Positions 24,375-36,163 of a DNA stretch of 64,000 bases are shown here, in pieces. The stretch is from Tethya wilhelma (lineage: Eukaryota; Porifera; Demospongiae; Tethyida; Tethyidae): positions 3,808,178 through 3,872,177 of the forward strand of contig CAXIPT010000005.1 of NCBI GenBank assembly GCA_964030475.1, read 5' to 3'. How positions within the stretch are numbered: the first letter of the stretch is position 1; each line of letters begins with the position of its first letter. A program made the position numbers and the translations under genes. The notes below the pieces were generated by a model. The model was not told the DNA's origin, searched no databases, and saw only the letters and a program-made list of their open reading frames with translations.

Positions 24375-25660
24375 TACACAGTGATATACATTATAGCTTT
24401 ATAGGGGCTGGTAACACATTGAGTAAGTCTAGATATTTCATCAATACTTTTCTTGATCGAAGAGGCATTCAAGCTCACAATATGTAGTCCTTGCAATGAC
24501 TTCACTCTACTGAATGCTACATAGGCTTGTCCTGGACTGAATCGTCCTCTCTCTAATATCAACAACAATTTCATCTAGAGTTAAGCCTTGTACTTTGTGG
24601 ATTGTAGTGGCCCATGCTAATGTCAAAGGGAACTGTAGTTGGCAGAACCACGTCTGCCCTTTGCTAGAAACACAGCTTCGTGCTTCGCTATTAGAACAGC
24701 ATTAGTGTGTTCATTATGGTACACACTTTGCTGAATTGCTTGTGAACCAACTTGACCATTGTAAAACTTAACTAGCATTGTTTTGACTCTCCCCTGGCTC
24801 CATTAACAAGGCCATCTGACACATCGACGTTAGTCGTAAGCATTACTCTTGCTTGTACTGCTAATTTAAGCACACCATGTATAAACCACCAATCTCTGAT
24901 CTATTGCTAGACAATGTAGAAAGGTTTATGTGGGATGTTTGACCATCTACTGCATCTGAGGCATTGATACAATACTGTTGGCTCTTTTTGGCTAAATCAC
25001 TCAACATGTGTGCGTTGTGACTGTCAACATCCACATTCAATCTGTACACATGCAATGCTAGCTTTGGGTAATCAGGCTTGTCTGGTTTAGTTACTCTGGA
25101 CCTGAGGATATCAAATAATGTGGCAGAAAGATGACTATGTATTTTGTCAACTCTTGTTGGTCAGAACAAATGAATGTACCCCTCAAGACATTCAGTAAGC
25201 TCAACCATCATGAACCCATCTTTCCATAGAGACCCGGACTTGAATAATTTGATATAAGAATCACCACTGTGCTGAACAATAGTGACTGACCAACAGGGGG
25301 AAGCTGAGTTGCCAACAGCAAGAATGCTAACACCACCAAATGTTACATCAGGGGATACACCTTTGCAAACATTTCTGGATCTCTATAACAACGTGTTTGA
25401 GCCAATCATACTCAGTTCATCAATGATCACTAACACAAAATGGGACAGTTTGCTACGCAATGCATTCAGTCCATCAAGATTGAGGTTGCAATCCACTGCA
25501 TGGGTGCTTGCTATGGCCTAGCAAAAATGCTGAGTGAAGGGTCATGCCATTGATACTAAACACAGCAACACCAGTTGGTGCGGTTATCCGCAATACAATC
25601 ACATCATTTGGTTCACTGATGTTTGACAATTTAATGCAAACACATGGCCAACATAATCTT
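24375..25660 (-). pseudogene. Helitron Pif1-like helicase relic
   Basis: A decayed SF1 helicase in several frames. From 5' to 3' on the minus strand: APTGVAVFSINGMTLHSAFL, LVIIDELSMIGSNTLL (Walker B region), VSPDVTFGGVSILAVG, a YRLNVDVDSHNAHML stretch, [14 protein letters not shown] and VSDGLV-like pieces, and GRFSPGQAYVAFSRVKSLQG (motif VI region). These are the hallmark motifs of Helitron Pif1 helicases. Multiple stops and frameshifts separate them. The Rep/HUH part was not found; the assembly N at 25884 lies 220 bp upstream. Confidence 0.82.
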
Positions 25661-25922
25661 TTTAAAGTATTCAGGGAGAGAGCCTGGGAACGAGGCTAGT
25701 CTTGACAACATTCTATCACTTCACTATGTCTAGGCAACTGTCAACGGATAGGCATGAGCTTATTATAAACAAGGGAACACAGAGGATGTATACAAATTGG
25801 CTAACAGGAGTATACACAGGCTGGGCAAACAGACCAACAGAGCCTGGACAGAAAATAGCTAACAGGGGGTACAGACGCTGGATNCACAATTAAATTTTTC
25901 CCTAATTTGACAATGTGTACAG

Positions 25923-26719
25923 CTGATGTTAATGCTTCTATTAGTGGCAAAGATTGTCGTATGCCAGATGACACAGCTAAAAAGATAAGAAAGGCCTATT
26001 ATGCTTGTGTTAGTTACACAGATGCTCAAGTTGGACGACTCCTAAAAGAGTTGGAAATGCAAGGCTATGCAGAGGACACTGTCATTGTATTGTGGGCAGA
26101 CCATGGCTGGCAACTTGGCGAACACAATGAATGGGCCAAGTTCACTAACTTTGAAGATGCTGTTCATGTGCCTTTCATGATAAGAGTGCCTGGTGTAACA
26201 GATAAAGGAATGCGCACACAGGCATTAGTAGAACTGATCGACATCTTCCCTTCAGTAGCTGAGTTGGCTGGAATTGAAGCACCTAAAATGTGTACCGAAG
26301 GTAGAAGCAACGTCCTAACATGTGTGGAAGGAAGTAGTGTTGCCCCTTTATTGAAGGACCCTAATAAGAAATGGAAAAAGGCCGCCTTTTCACAATATCC
26401 AAGGCCTAATGTAGGCTTCTGGCATATCCCTGGCCACCCCCCCTTTGATATGGAGCACAGTGAAAACGTAATGGGCTACACAGTTCGTGTGGATCAGTAT
26501 CGTTTCACTGAGTGGTATCGATTCAATCATACCACTGCTACACCAAACTTTAAAGAGATATGGGGAACTGAACTTTACGATCACACTCAACCCACTGAGT
26601 TCTTCAACGATGAGAATGAGAACATTGCTAACAAACCAGAGATGAAGTCCACTGTGGAAGAACTGAGGAAGATACTACAGGCCGGCTGGAGGGAAGCTCT
26701 ACCTCCAGATACTGACTGA
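25923..26719 (+). CDS. IDS: Iduronate-2-sulfatase-like sulfatase, C-terminal exon only
   Basis: A 797-nt terminal exon after a TGTGTACAG acceptor. It encodes AYYACVSYTDAQVGRLLKEL, then ADHGWQLGEHNEWAKFTNF, VELIDIFPSVAELAGI, SQYPRP and MGYTVRVDQYRFTEW, in the order and spacing of human IDS (SDHGWALGEHGEWAKYSNF, VELVSLFPTLAGLAGL, SQYPRP, MGYSIRTIDYRYTVW). IDS is a lysosomal enzyme removing 2-O-sulfate from iduronate in heparan and dermatan sulfate. The N-terminal half, including the formylglycine CxPSR motif, is absent: upstream sequence is broken by the N at 25884, 39 bp before the exon, and beyond it lie unrelated Helitron sequences. Truncation is therefore probably an assembly artefact rather than a pseudogene. 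Confidence 0.85.
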
Positions 26720-28251
26720 TAATTTTGTTTAGTATATCTTACTACACTGTTAGTCTAGTTGGTGATAGTGGTTTGGGTTGTGTTTATATCTCATAAGAGG
26801 TGATGTTAAATGCATTTGCATTTTATTATGATTGCTTCTAAATGGCTCCATCTGTTTTAGCTATTGCAGTGTCACAGATGCTGTCAGTAGCTAATAAGGT
26901 TGTAATGTACGTAATGAAATGGAGCACACATTTTCTGAATCCATTCCCATTAAATTATCTCCATAATGGGGATTGATTATAGGCATTTGTAGTACTGTTC
27001 AGCATTAATTGAAATCAATGATGTACTATATTATATCATTTTCATAACAGAAAAAAATACATTATTAATCGAATTGAATTGATCAATGAAAGGATTAATC
27101 TTGAGCATTAAATTCCTTTGGCCATATTAAATTATTTGTGTGATGATTGTTCATGATTAGCTATATATAGATCTGCAATTCGAAGCAAGCAAAGAGCATG
27201 AACTGTTTTATACCACAATGTCATGCATGCAAGGTAGTATCCAAGGTCACAAAAGCTTTTACGAGAATCATGTAGCTTCCACAGAAACCTTGCATAAACC
27301 ATATTTTTGTTTGTGTGTACTGTAATGGATCCTGTGACAGTTACTACATGTCAATAATTTCTCGTAGCTGTACATAAATAAAAAGAGCTTTTATTTTTAC
27401 AAACAATAATTATTATTATAGTAATTTCTATATAAGCTATAAATAAGCATCTAACTGAACTCACCAAGTACAAGGCATGGTGATGATCCTGTGTTTCCTA
27501 AAGCATATCTGAGTCAGCTAAGGAAGACCATGGATATGCTTCACAAGAAGGAGATTCTGATCATGCAGTTTCTTTGGCTAGCAGAATTGTGGCAAGAGCA
27601 ATCTTCTCGATGCAATGCCTAGTTATAGGTACTACCTATTATAAAAAATTAATATGGGTCTCTCAAATGGATGAACAACCTGTTACACTTATATATATCC
27701 AAGCCTAATATATGCAGTATTGTCGAATGGCCAATTGTACTCTCTGAAGATATTAATGCAGGATTTCTAAAAGTAATTTTGAGTAGATGTGTGTATATCC
27801 TATTGCAATTGTCCATTATCATAACACTATCATCAAACTAAGAAAAGGACAAATATGTGACTATATACACATTAGGANCAATGCAATGCCTAGTTATAGG
27901 TACCACCTATATAAAAATTTAATATGGGTCTCTCAAATGGATGAACAACCTGTTACACTTATATATATCCAAGCCTAATGTATGCAGTCAGTATTGATGA
28001 ATGGCCAATTGTACTCTAAGATAATAATTATAATTATGCAGGATTTCTAAAAGTAACTTTGAGTAGATGTGTGTATAATATCTTATTGCAATAGTCCATT
28101 ATCATAATACTATCATCAAACTAAGAAAAGGACAAATATGTGACTATAATTATACACATTAAGAAACATAGATCATGCAATATTTGACTGTCATTTATTG
28201 TCATTAGCATGCAACATGTGCATGAAGATAATTGCTGATAAACATCTATAC
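26720..28251. other. Gene-free AT-rich region with gap-spanning duplicate
   Basis: No exon seen. From about 27610 to 27877 a segment (ATGCAATGCCTAGTTATAGG onward through CTAAGAAAAGGACAAATATG) is repeated from 27879 to about 28150, with an N at 27878 between the copies. This is the same contig-overlap geometry seen at 2526. Confidence 0.6.
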
Positions 28252-28446
28252 CTTTTGACAATAGGCCTAAGGTACTCATTCCAGAATGAGCTTTTGTGAC
28301 CACAGCGTCAAACCTCCTTCGTAATTTGCTTGGTTTGGTGTCTGCTGGTTGTCCTTCACCTTTAGTCCCTCCATGGAAATGGTGCTGTTCTGGTACATCT
28401 TGTAGCGTTTTATCTTCATATTCATTTATATAGAATTTAGCCAACT
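28252..28446 (-). CDS. Candidate internal exon of unknown gene
   Basis: Bounded by a CTCTAG acceptor and an AAAAG/GTATAG donor. Encodes LAKFYINEYEDKTLQDVPEQ, a Gly/His stretch, and KLRRRFDAVVTKAHSGMSTL followed by GLLSK. Protein-like composition, consensus sites, no recognised family and no convincing partner exons; it may belong to a gene interrupted by the 27878 gap. A further short frame (LQSRLKALVHPYTG) near 28790 on the same strand could be an upstream exon but lacks a clear donor. Confidence 0.3.
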
Positions 28447-28914
28447 AGAGAGCACAAAATTAATCTAAAAATTAATATTTAATTACTATTATGAACCATG
28501 GTATATAGTTACTAAAATGGCACAGTATATTATTATTCAATTAACATAATTATTGTAGCTAACATCAAAATGGAAAATAGTGGGGGAGAGGCTGATTTAA
28601 GGCTACACTTATTTTTGTGAAAGTATTTGAATTCAGTGTGACTGTCACAATAAAAACTGAAGTTGATAGTAATCTGAGTTACAAAGCAGTTAATTATGTG
28701 ATTTGAAGGGGCAAACCAATATTTATGTTCGGTGCACAGCCCAGACCCCTGTATATGGATGCACGAGCGCCTTGAGCCTCGATTGCAATTTGCCAACCTT
28801 TAGGTCTACCAATAAGATTTGCCAGTTAATTATACACAATCCCTGATTCTTGCATTGCAAAAGAAAGACACTGAACTGAATATAAAGTTACAGTGATAAT
28901 ATAAACTGATAGGT

Positions 28915-31900
28915 TCAACATATAGTCCAAATTTTGTCTACTTCTTCCTTTGAGTATTGAAATAACATCTGTTCCAGCAGTTTCCAACATTTTGTGGGTG
29001 TAGTTAAGAAGTATTTGTTCCAAGGTTCTCGTTTAAAGTTGCCAGTACCAATGATAGCAGACTGACAGAGACGCACCATGGTGATATAGTACAGGGAGCC
29101 CACCTCATCAGGAGTGAGAGGAAACGCATCAACAAAACCTTTCAACATTGGCCCAACAAATTCCATGGGTGATACATCAGTCCTGTCAAGGTTTTCTATC
29201 ACTATGTAAGCAAGAAGTATTCCTAGGTCAAACACATAGCAAGATGAAATAGCATGTCCAAAATCAATGATTCCAGCTAGTTCATACTCTCCATTATCAT
29301 TTTTCCTAACAACAATATTTTGTCCACTTGCGTCTCCATACATGAACCCTGATTTGAATTTAGGAATCAGAGGAGAGACATACATTTTAAAGTCATCCAA
29401 AACTTGCTCTACCAACTCTCTCTGTTTGGTGTCATCATGGTTAGGGAGAAGTTTTCTGAGATCAGACAGTTTCCTGAAATCCCAACCAAAAAGAAACTGC
29501 TTTTCCAACCCAGGACTTTGAAAGCCATCCTGTACAGAAAAAAGCCATAATAGTTGCTTCTAGCTAGGTGGTTGAATAATTAAGTTGGGAACACTCATAT
29601 AAACTTACTAGCCTCGTACCCAGGCCACTCCCTCTTTTTAGTGTTTCGATTTTTAGCGTGAAACACTAAAAAGAGGGAGTGGCCTGGGTACGAGGCTATA
29701 AACTTACTTATTAATGAGACTTTTAACGTTACTCACTATACCGTATAGCCGGTTATTTTGGAAAGAATTAAATTTGGTGAAAGGAGGCTCAGACGATATT
29801 GGCAACCAGGGATGGATTGGGGGGGGGGGGTACTTTGGGTGCTGAAGCACCCCCTACAAGATTCTAATTACATTTCACAAAGGGTTCTTACAACTATGTT
29901 ATATACTTTAAGAGAGATAATTATTAGGTCAGGAAATAAGTGCAGAAAGCGTAGATACTTGGAATAAAGCAGTCATAGTTAGCTACCTAGTGTGAGCAAC
30001 ACTGCTTGTGGTGAAGTGCAAAGTCTATGCAACTAGAAAATGGGTGGGCTATAGCTAGGACACGTAAAAAGGGCATTGTTTATAAAAATGGAAATGGCTA
30101 GCCAAAATTTCCAGCGTGCTTTGTGCACATTTTGATTAGCACCCTCCATTCTAAATCCTAGATCCACCCCTACAAATTAACTTCAAATAAACAATAATTA
30201 TAGAAAGCGTATTATGCATGTGATACAAGTGTATACGTCTTCTTTTTGTTTTTCTTTACTAAAATAGATTTGACATAGCATTTCATGCCATCATAGATAA
30301 TAGAGTGGGAGTAGGGATTAGAAACGCGTATATCATTCAATTATTACGTCAGACTGAATCTGTGACACGATGACGTCACGTCATCAAAGAAAACATATGG
30401 AAAAGATCGTTAGCACTGCTTCAAGCACTGAGCCAAAGCTGTTGCGAAACTTGTGAACGGTAACTATGCAAGCTCAACCAGTTAGCAGTGTCAAGTTGAC
30501 CAGGAAGCGATGTAAGTTGTCAATAAAATTAAAACTTAAGTATTTACTATAAAATATGAAGAAAGTCTGATGAATGACTAATTGTGTAGTTTTTTCTTCA
30601 TAATACAACCAAAGTAGTAGCAATAAACTACTTCACTGCATTTGTAACAATCTAACCAATGCAAATGGACAGGTAAATTTTGCAGTACATTACTGAATGC
30701 CTATCAATAGTTGGACATTGGGGAAAAAATTTTATGTAGTTTTTGTACTCAAAGAATACTTCTGAACTTAGTAAGTAGTTTGAGTTTAACTATATTAAAC
30801 TCCATATTGTGCAATAATACACAGATTGGGAGGGAGAAAACTCATGCTTGGACGGTGAGTTAAGAATTTTATGACCTAGCTAGCTGAGATGTTAGTACAG
30901 TCAGACCATACAGCAGCTGCTGCACGAGGGAGCGCTAGCGCACAGGCTTTCCGTGACGTCACGAAAGAGTCATGTGACCATGGCACGGTTTCATTAACAC
31001 ACGAGCGCAGCGTTTCTAATCCCTCCTCCCACTCTATTATTTATGGTGCCATGGAGCTAAGTAAGAATCAAGTTAACTGTGCTGAAAGCCTTTTTCCATT
31101 AATAGTGAAGCTTCTGGCAATGTAAAAAAAACTAAGGGAGAGCCTAATGTACTACGATATTGCCATGCAACTATGGCTTTTTTTTTAGCCAGGCAACCAA
31201 GCTTTCAAAAGTGATGCTATTGCTTTATAGCCTAGGTACCTGTGCACCTACAAAGGAAGTTTCAAGCTTATTTTGTGAAAGACTGTGGAGAAAATGCTGC
31301 TCTGAAGTCTATCAGGATCGCGCATTTGAATATTCGTATTTGGGCAATTAATTTGGCAGATTTTAATTTTGGCGATTTGGAGAAATTCGCCACTTTCGCC
31401 AAAATAAAATCCACACAAAAGTTTCCAGCTATACAGTACTACAATGCCTCAGTGATTTATGTTATCACTATGAATGTTACATTTTCCCACAATACACGCA
31501 AGACAATGTTAAGCTATATGTCATACTTGCAACTTACATTGAGTACAGCATCAACTCTTCCAATGAAATTTCCTACACTGTACAGCAACTTTGGAGTCAA
31601 ATGTTGTTTATCCACTTCATCAAAACACTGGCCCGGTATAAATGTGACAATTCTCATTAAAAATTCAATTTCCTTTGTCCCAGGAGATTGTTCTTGTGCT
31701 CCCTCAGCACCAAGCTTTGTGTCATAGTGGACCAAGGTTTCCCCAGTGATCTTAATAGTGCTCTCTCCCTTTTGGCCCTCTAGTGGACAAATACACTTTG
31801 TGAGTCCTTTTGAGTGAAGATAAATCAACAGAGAATTTATTCCCATCAGGATCTCAAAGGAAGTAAAGAATGGGTTGTTCAGTTTCAATACATATTCACC

Positions 31901-32107
31901 TTGACATTGGTGATGAGTAGTCACCCCCTGGCTGGTCTCCATGGGCTGTAATGTTCCTTGGAAGTAGATGTTACGATCAACATAACTGGGGAGCTCTTTT
32001 ACTGTGCTTTCATTCACTTCACTAAAACAGAAATAATCTTTAACAAGATTAGCAATGGCAGAACTTGCTAAAAGCGGTGGACGACCCTGTTGTGTGAGTG
32101 AAGACAT
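28915..32107 (-). CDS. HYKK: Hydroxylysine kinase-like APH-family kinase
   Basis: Two exons, 32107-31538 (190 codons) and 29529-28915, give 394 residues, similar to vertebrate HYKK. The N-lobe has VKELPSYVDRNIYFQG (cf. LPSYDDQNFHV), EYVLKLNNPFFTSFEILMGI and FIPGQCFDEV; the C-lobe has FMYGDASGQNIVVRK (catalytic loop) and IIDFGHAISSCYVFDLGILL (Mg-binding DFG), then VRLCQSAIIG. The family phosphorylates 5-hydroxylysine with GTP in lysine/collagen breakdown; substrate here is inferred from similarity. In the catalytic loop the usual His of HGD is Tyr, while Asp and Asn are kept. The 2-kb intron carries a 90-bp perfect hairpin and a 744-bp TIR element. Divergent from the TRAF gene. Confidence 0.78.
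29609..29698. mobile_element. Perfect 39-bp inverted-repeat hairpin (TAGCCTCGTACCC family)
   Basis: Arms 29609-29647 and 29660-29698 are exact complements over 39 bp with a 12-bp loop. The tip reads TAGCCTCGTACCCAGGCC and the inner arm ends TTTTTAGTGTTTC. The same element, with a longer loop, is at 50255-50360, and diverged relatives occur elsewhere in the window. Confidence 0.9.
30297..31040. mobile_element. 744-bp non-autonomous TIR transposon in HYKK-like intron
   Basis: Terminal inverted repeats of about 31 bp with one mismatch: left begins ATAATAGAGTGGGAGTAGGG, right ends CCCTCCTCCCACTCTATTAT. Each subterminal region carries a CRE-like TGACGTCA palindrome (about 30371 and 30953). No coding capacity. 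Confidence 0.85.
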
Positions 32108-32529
32108 AGCACCAGCAAGAGGACCAGCAACCTTTGTCTAATTAGGTGACTGAGCAGAGGCCATTGGCATTAATTTAGTGGGAAACATCTCTTTTTTTTA
32201 ATCTGCAGAGCGCGAGACTGAAAGCTTGGAAATGATCGTTGACGTAATTTGCTAATTTTTATAAAAATGCACGCGCGCGTATTTGCTTTCATGAATCATG
32301 CGCGTAAAAATCAAAACGAACGGAAGGGTTGAAAGTGGAGCTTCTGATCAATTTCACCATTACCAAGTATCCAACATTCCCAGAAAACACTGTAAAGCTT
32401 TAGTAGAATCAAGGTGACTTGGGTCAGGTATCAGACTTCTGAGGTGAGTTCATATTACTCCCAAATTAGTGACGGACCAGCTATAATATTATAATTAGAT
32501 TTTATGATTATACAACTCTAGTTTCCATC
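32108..32529. promoter_or_regulatory. Divergent promoter region HYKK-like/TRAF
   Basis: 422 bp between opposite start codons. It has a GC-rich block of alternating GCGCGC (about 32271-32279) inside AT-rich sequence. No exon seen; bidirectional promoter function is inferred from layout. Confidence 0.5.
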
Positions 32530-35500
32530 ATGTCCTCTCCACCTCAAACAGCAACTAACTTTCAACTCCAAATGAGCCCCAATGAGAGTATGATGACCAC
32601 CTCTATTGATGCTGTAAATATTCTTAGCCCAAGACAGCCAATTCGCAGTCCACCAGTTGGTGTGCAGGGTCTGACAAGTCCAACTCGAGGACCAACTAAC
32701 TACTGTCAAAGTAGACCACGATCTTATGCACTCCAGCAGTGTCCTCAGACTCATTGTAGTCAGGAGAGTGTGCTACGCTCAACACAGACAGCCACTGAGT
32801 CCTATGGAGGATTGGAGTATACATTTCTAGAGGAAGTGCCTAATGAATTCTTGTGCTCAGTATGCACCAAGGTAAGCCCAGGCGTATCACAGTGTTGGCA
32901 GTGCAGTCTCATGTGCTACCATATTGAAAGGTGGTCTCAATCAATTAAACACTTATATGGAAGATTAAGCATTCATTTCCTCTCCTTCACAAAAATGCTA
33001 TTAGGTGTTTTGCAAGCCTCATCTCACTGACTGTTGTGGTCAGCATTACTGTCACTCTTGCCTCCAGCACTGGATAGCCTCAGGGGTTTCTGACACCTGC
33101 CCTTCCTGTAGGTCACATGACTTCAGTCATATGCACGACAAGAAACTTGAACGGAGAATCAATGAACTTAAAATTGAATGTACCAATGCTGATCAAGGTT
33201 GTGACTGGGAGGGAACTATATCAGAGCTGGCGAGACATTTGAATGTTGGCAGTAGTTCAGCGAACGGTTGTCAGTTTGTGATGTGTGAGTGTGAACTGCA
33301 GTGTGGAGAAGTTATGCTACGCAAGGATATCAAAGTTCACCTACAAGCTATATGTCCCCTAAGAGAAGGTAAGTTGTCTCTGTTGTGAGTGTAAAGTACT
33401 TTGGTACTGATATCAAGCAGGTTGTAATAACCACTTGTAGTAATGGTTTCACTACAGCTAGAAACACCACAACTTGCCTATTACATAATATTATGTCTTT
33501 CAGGACATGAAAGTTGACCACATGTTCACTGGAACCATAAAAATGTGGAGCTTTGTGATGTGAGAATAACAGTCAAAAACCAACTAATTACTTTGCCAAT
33601 TAAAGCAAATTTCAAAGTTTAAATTTGAATCGGCACCGGCCTTGCATTCTAGGCATGGAGTATAATGCCCAGCCTGAACAAACATTTTTAGGAGGTTGTT
33701 TATTTAATGGTTTCTAAGCTATTTGAAAGTTGTTATTCAAACTAAGAGAGTATGCAGGTGCATTATGATAATGGTTCTTGAAAACATGCGTAAAAGACTT
33801 ATTGCAACAATTATTACAATTATTACACCAGTGGGCTTCACAACTTAAAACTACTCTGTATAGCTCTTTTTGTCAGCCTATTCTGCTCCACCTCCAGCTT
33901 ATCATGTATTTGTGCCACTCTAAGCATTAACCTGACATTTGGGAATTTCTACTAATTAGTGCCAATTAATTTTGATTAAAGCAATTATAGTTGATAAGTA
34001 GTGTATCATTTTGTGTTAAGCTTAAGAATGCTTTGATATCTTGATGGTACTTAGTACCAAGAACATGGAGGCCTCTCAGGACCTGGTGTCTCACCATGTT
34101 CAATGGTAAAAGTTAGGTATCAATTGCAGTGCATAAAGGCAGCTCACGTATATACTGGTTGCGATGTGTAATAAAACTTTCCATTNACCTGCGATGGAAC
34201 CTCAAGACCATTTTCAGGTCTTGCTAGAGTACAAAGACTCAAAGCGTGCTGTTAATTTGTCCATTAGCACAGATATTTTGTCTGTGCTAGATGCGGAGTT
34301 GCCATGTTAGACCCCCAATGGTTGGGGGTCTGGCATGCGAGACTAACTCTGACTCTGGATCCATGAGCAAAGTCAAATCACATGACCTAAACTGTTAATA
34401 TAACACACCACAATAGGTGCAAGTGAGTGCATGCAGGTGTACAAATGTATAATTAAGTAGATTAATAGTATCATTAAGAGTATAGAGTTAATTCAATCAA
34501 GCTGAGCACATAAATGATATTTCATTCAAAAGAACAGAGTTAGAGCTATGATTGAGTTTAACAGTCTTAATAATAAAAAGTCAGCACATAATATATCACG
34601 TGACAATTTAGATATAGCTAGCCACACCCATTGGGAGGGGAGGGGGATCTTGAAGCGTCCCGCCAAGTCGACTTTGAAGACTTGAAGTGGTCTTTTATAA
34701 AGTCGCATTGAAGTTTTCCAAGACGTCTTTAAAGTCGTATTGAGTTTTATAAAGTCGCATTGAAGTTTTCCAAGACGTCTTTAAAGTCGTATTGAGTTTT
34801 ATAAAGTCGCATTGAAGTTTTCCAAGACGTCTTTAAAGTCGTATTGAGTTTTATAAAGTCGCATTGAAGTTTTCCAAGTCGTCTTTAAAGTCGTATTGAG
34901 TTTTAAAGTCGCAATGAAGTTTCCAAGTCGTCTTTAAAGTCGTCAAGTCGTATTAAAGTTCTCCAAGTCGTCTTTTGAAGTCGTAAAGAAGGTAAGTCGG
35001 TTTTTTAAAGTCGTATTGAAGCGGAAGTCGACTATAATTTGAAGTTTTAAGTCGTCTTAAAAGCGAAAGTAGTTTTGGAAGGTTTGGCGTGCCATACAGC
35101 CGAGGTCATTTACTTCCTAGTCTCGCGGGCCAGACGCTCTCGGAACGTCTGGACCGCGAGACTAATTACTTCCCCACTAGTCAACCGTTCCTCCCAAATC
35201 CCAGCTATATATAGGATAAACGGACACTTTTACACGCGCAGTTTAATCTACCAGGTATGTATTTTCACTCACCTCCGCCATTAGTGAGTCTGAGCTCAAA
35301 TCGTCTTTCCCGATGCTAGATTGGAATGCGCATGCGTAGTTATTTGCGCGCTTTTTACAAATTTGTACTTTTCCCTGGGCCGCTATACTACAGTGCAGCC
35401 CGGATCCCCCAGCCTGGGGACGAGGCTTCTAACGTACATGGTTATAAAACTAGCTCTATTCTATGATAATTTTAGCTTTGCAGGTAGTATGGTGCCATTC

Positions 35501-36125
35501 TTTTTTGTCAATTATCTGAGAATAATGTAAAATGCAAAGCTAGTTATTCGCATCCATGCATGGGTGCATGCATCAGGTTGCATGAACTGCATAGGTGCAT
35601 GTATATACCACTGATGTGTGAAGTTGATCAATGGGGATTGAACTTCCTGGATACAACCAGTACATGCACAATGTTAGATCAATGGGGAACAGGTCAATGA
35701 GGAATTGCATGCTGGGCCATCCTTCTCAGTTGACATAAAACACACATACCACACGTGCACATGCACACACACAACTAATAGTCACATGGCCCTTAAATCA
35801 AGGGGCGGCAACTCCCATATGCTCTGAACTTGTGGCTGCGACCGTGGTCAAGATGACGGTCAACGGTCAAGCTCAAATTTTAGTGCTGGTCAAGGGTCAA
35901 AATCGAAATTTAAAATGGTCAAGATCTTGACCGTGGTAACTGGTTGCAGCCACAAGTACAGAGCATATATGAGAGTCGCTGCCCCTCGTTAAATTAAGTG
36001 CCCCCCTCCCCCCCACACATGCAACTAGGTAGTTTGTTTGCCATTGACCCTCTATGACCCCTAAGTACTCTGTTGTCACCACCACCCATCCTGTAACTGG
36101 CAATTACAGTTAATATTACATGCGT

Positions 36126-36163
<38 letters not shown>

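Noticed and set aside
31160..31727. Plus-strand frames over HYKK-like exon 1 and intron
   Set aside because: Partly antisense of the kinase exon and partly intron; no protein-like features.
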